Part shown: positions 7,012 to 7,780 of the stretch, piece by piece | Position numbering within the stretch: position 1 is the stretch's first letter | How the letters are laid out: every line of letters begins with the position of its first letter | NCBI GenBank assembly: GCA_019090225.1 | Contig: JAHRWI010000369.1 | Span: 1 to 7,780 of the forward strand | DNA from: Porticoccaceae bacterium | GTDB lineage: Bacteria; Pseudomonadota; Gammaproteobacteria; Pseudomonadales; Porticoccaceae | Reading direction: 5' to 3' | Length of the DNA stretch: 7,780 nucleotides | Program-made: the position numbers and the translations under genes | Notes under the pieces: model-generated | The model's database searches: none | Told to the model about the DNA's origin: nothing | The model's input: the letters and a program-made list of their open reading frames with translations, nothing else

Positions 7012-7780
7012 ATGATTGAAACCCTAAAGAAAGACTGGTTCTCCAATATGCGTGGGGATCTGCTCGCCGGCCTTGTTGTGGCTCTGGCCCTTATTCCTGA
7101 GGCGATTGCCTTTTCCATCATCGCCGGAGTCGACCCCAAGGTTGGTTTGTACGCCTCATTTTGTATTGCTGTGACCATCGCCTTTACCGGTGGTCGGCCG
7201 GGCATGATATCTGCGGCGACAGGTGCCATGGCATTGCTAATGGTCACCCTGGTTAAAGACCATGGTCTGGAATATTTATTAGCGGCCACCTTGCTCACTG
7301 GCGTACTCCAGATTATTGCCGGATTTTTAAAGCTCGGCGGGCTGATGCGTTTTGTATCCCGCTCGGTGGTTACCGGTTTCGTCAATGCTTTGGCGATTTT
7401 GATTTTCCTCGCTCAGGTACCCGAACTGCAGAACGTCACCTGGCACGTTTATGTCATGACTGCCGCTGGCCTGGGGATTATTTATCTGCTGCCATTGATA
7501 CCTTTAATAGGCAAAATTCTGCCATCGCCCCTGGTGTGTATTCTCGCGCTCACCGCGCTGTCCATGATTATTGGTCTGGATATTCGCACTGTCGGTGATA
7601 TGGGCCAGCTACCCGACACCCTGCCTATTTTCCTCTGGCCGGATGTGCCTTTAAATTTCGAAACCCTGGCCATTGTCTTCCCTTACGCCATAGCCCTGGC
7701 CCTGGTTGGCCTGCTGGAATCGATGATGACAGCTTCCATTGTCGATGATCTCACCGACACCAACAGCGATAAAAACCGCG
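7012..7780 (+). CDS. SulP family anion transporter, 3' end beyond the window
   Basis: The first 256 residues are visible, about half of a usual SulP protein (some 500-570 residues); the rest lies outside the window. The family carries sulfate, bicarbonate or other anions across the inner membrane, often with Na+ or H+. Seen: GDLLAGLVVALALIPEAIAF (15-34), the SulP core beginning of segment 1; AGVDPKVGLYASF (38-50); GGRPGMISAATGAMALL (60-76), the substrate-site segment 3 region; SRSVVTGFVNALAILIF (116-132); and GLLESMMTASIVDDLTDT (233-250) in the segment 8 region. The sequence is hydrophobic throughout, as expected. ATG 7012 lacks a clear Shine-Dalgarno, but the protein start at MIETLKKDWF fits the family. 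An in-frame TTG at 6940 would add 24 polar residues and is less likely. A C-terminal STAS domain cannot be judged. Substrate is unknown; the BicA-like bicarbonate branch and sulfate are both possible. Confidence 0.92.
   Translation, partial: MIETLKKDWFSNMRGDLLAGLVVALALIPEAIAFSIIAGVDPKVGLYASFCIAVTIAFTGGRPGMISAATGAMALLMVTLVKDHGLEYLLAATLLTGVLQIIAGFLKLGGLMRFVSRSVVTGFVNALAILIFLAQVPELQNVTWHVYVMTAAGLGIIYLLPLIPLIGKILPSPLVCILALTALSMIIGLDIRTVGDMGQLPDTLPIFLWPDVPLNFETLAIVFPYAIALALVGLLESMMTASIVDDLTDTNSDKNR

Noticed and set aside
6921..7385. A 154-codon open frame on the minus strand.
   Set aside because: It lies antisense to the clear SulP coding sequence and its intergenic leader, its protein is low-complexity with no family resemblance, and the plus-strand frame has strong SulP motifs.

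Overview
The window looks like a chromosomal segment from a Gram-negative gammaproteobacterium, probably an aquatic or marine one. The reasons are a periplasmic chorismate mutase/cyclohexadienyl dehydratase, a DUF1499 lipoprotein-like secreted protein, a SulP transporter of the type common in marine gammaproteobacteria, and moderate GC content. The left end is visibly richer in AT than the right end. The taxonomic call is an inference from protein style, not from a marker gene.

Layout, left to right. (1) 17-493 (+) is the C-terminal third of a flavin-containing/Baeyer-Villiger-type monooxygenase. It is cut off from any N-terminal FAD domain by an in-frame stop, so it is probably a frameshifted or degenerate gene. 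A strong hairpin terminator follows at 565-591. (2) 756-2483 (+) is an unrecognised five-pass membrane protein with a periplasmic NHL-like propeller and a cytoplasmic PH-like domain. Upstream of it is a perfect 8+8 bp dyad at 613-634. (3) 2601-3941 (+) is the most notable gene: a secreted fusion of an AroQ-gamma chorismate mutase and a PheC-type cyclohexadienyl (prephenate/arogenate) dehydratase, with the key residues of both domains in place. Its stop codon lies in a 16-bp imperfect tandem duplication. (4) 4027-5088 (+) is a luciferase-like (LLM class) flavin-dependent oxidoreductase with a good ribosome binding site. (5) Convergent to it, on the minus strand, are an alpha/beta-hydrolase epoxide hydrolase (6311-5151) and, 43 bp upstream of that, a DUF1499 protein (6801-6355); the two are probably one transcript. 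(6) A 210-bp divergent intergenic region carries a consensus -10 box and nested inverted repeats. It leads into a SulP anion transporter (7012 onward, +) that runs off the window.

How the genes may fit together. The fusion enzyme should convert chorismate through prephenate to phenylpyruvate (or arogenate to phenylalanine) outside the cytoplasm. No aminotransferase is present in the window to complete the pathway. The monooxygenase remnant, the LLM oxidoreductase and the epoxide hydrolase look like accessory oxidative catabolism genes, for example for cyclic ketones or terpenoid-like substrates, but no substrate can be read from the sequence. I see no tRNA, rRNA, CRISPR array, insertion sequence or integrase.
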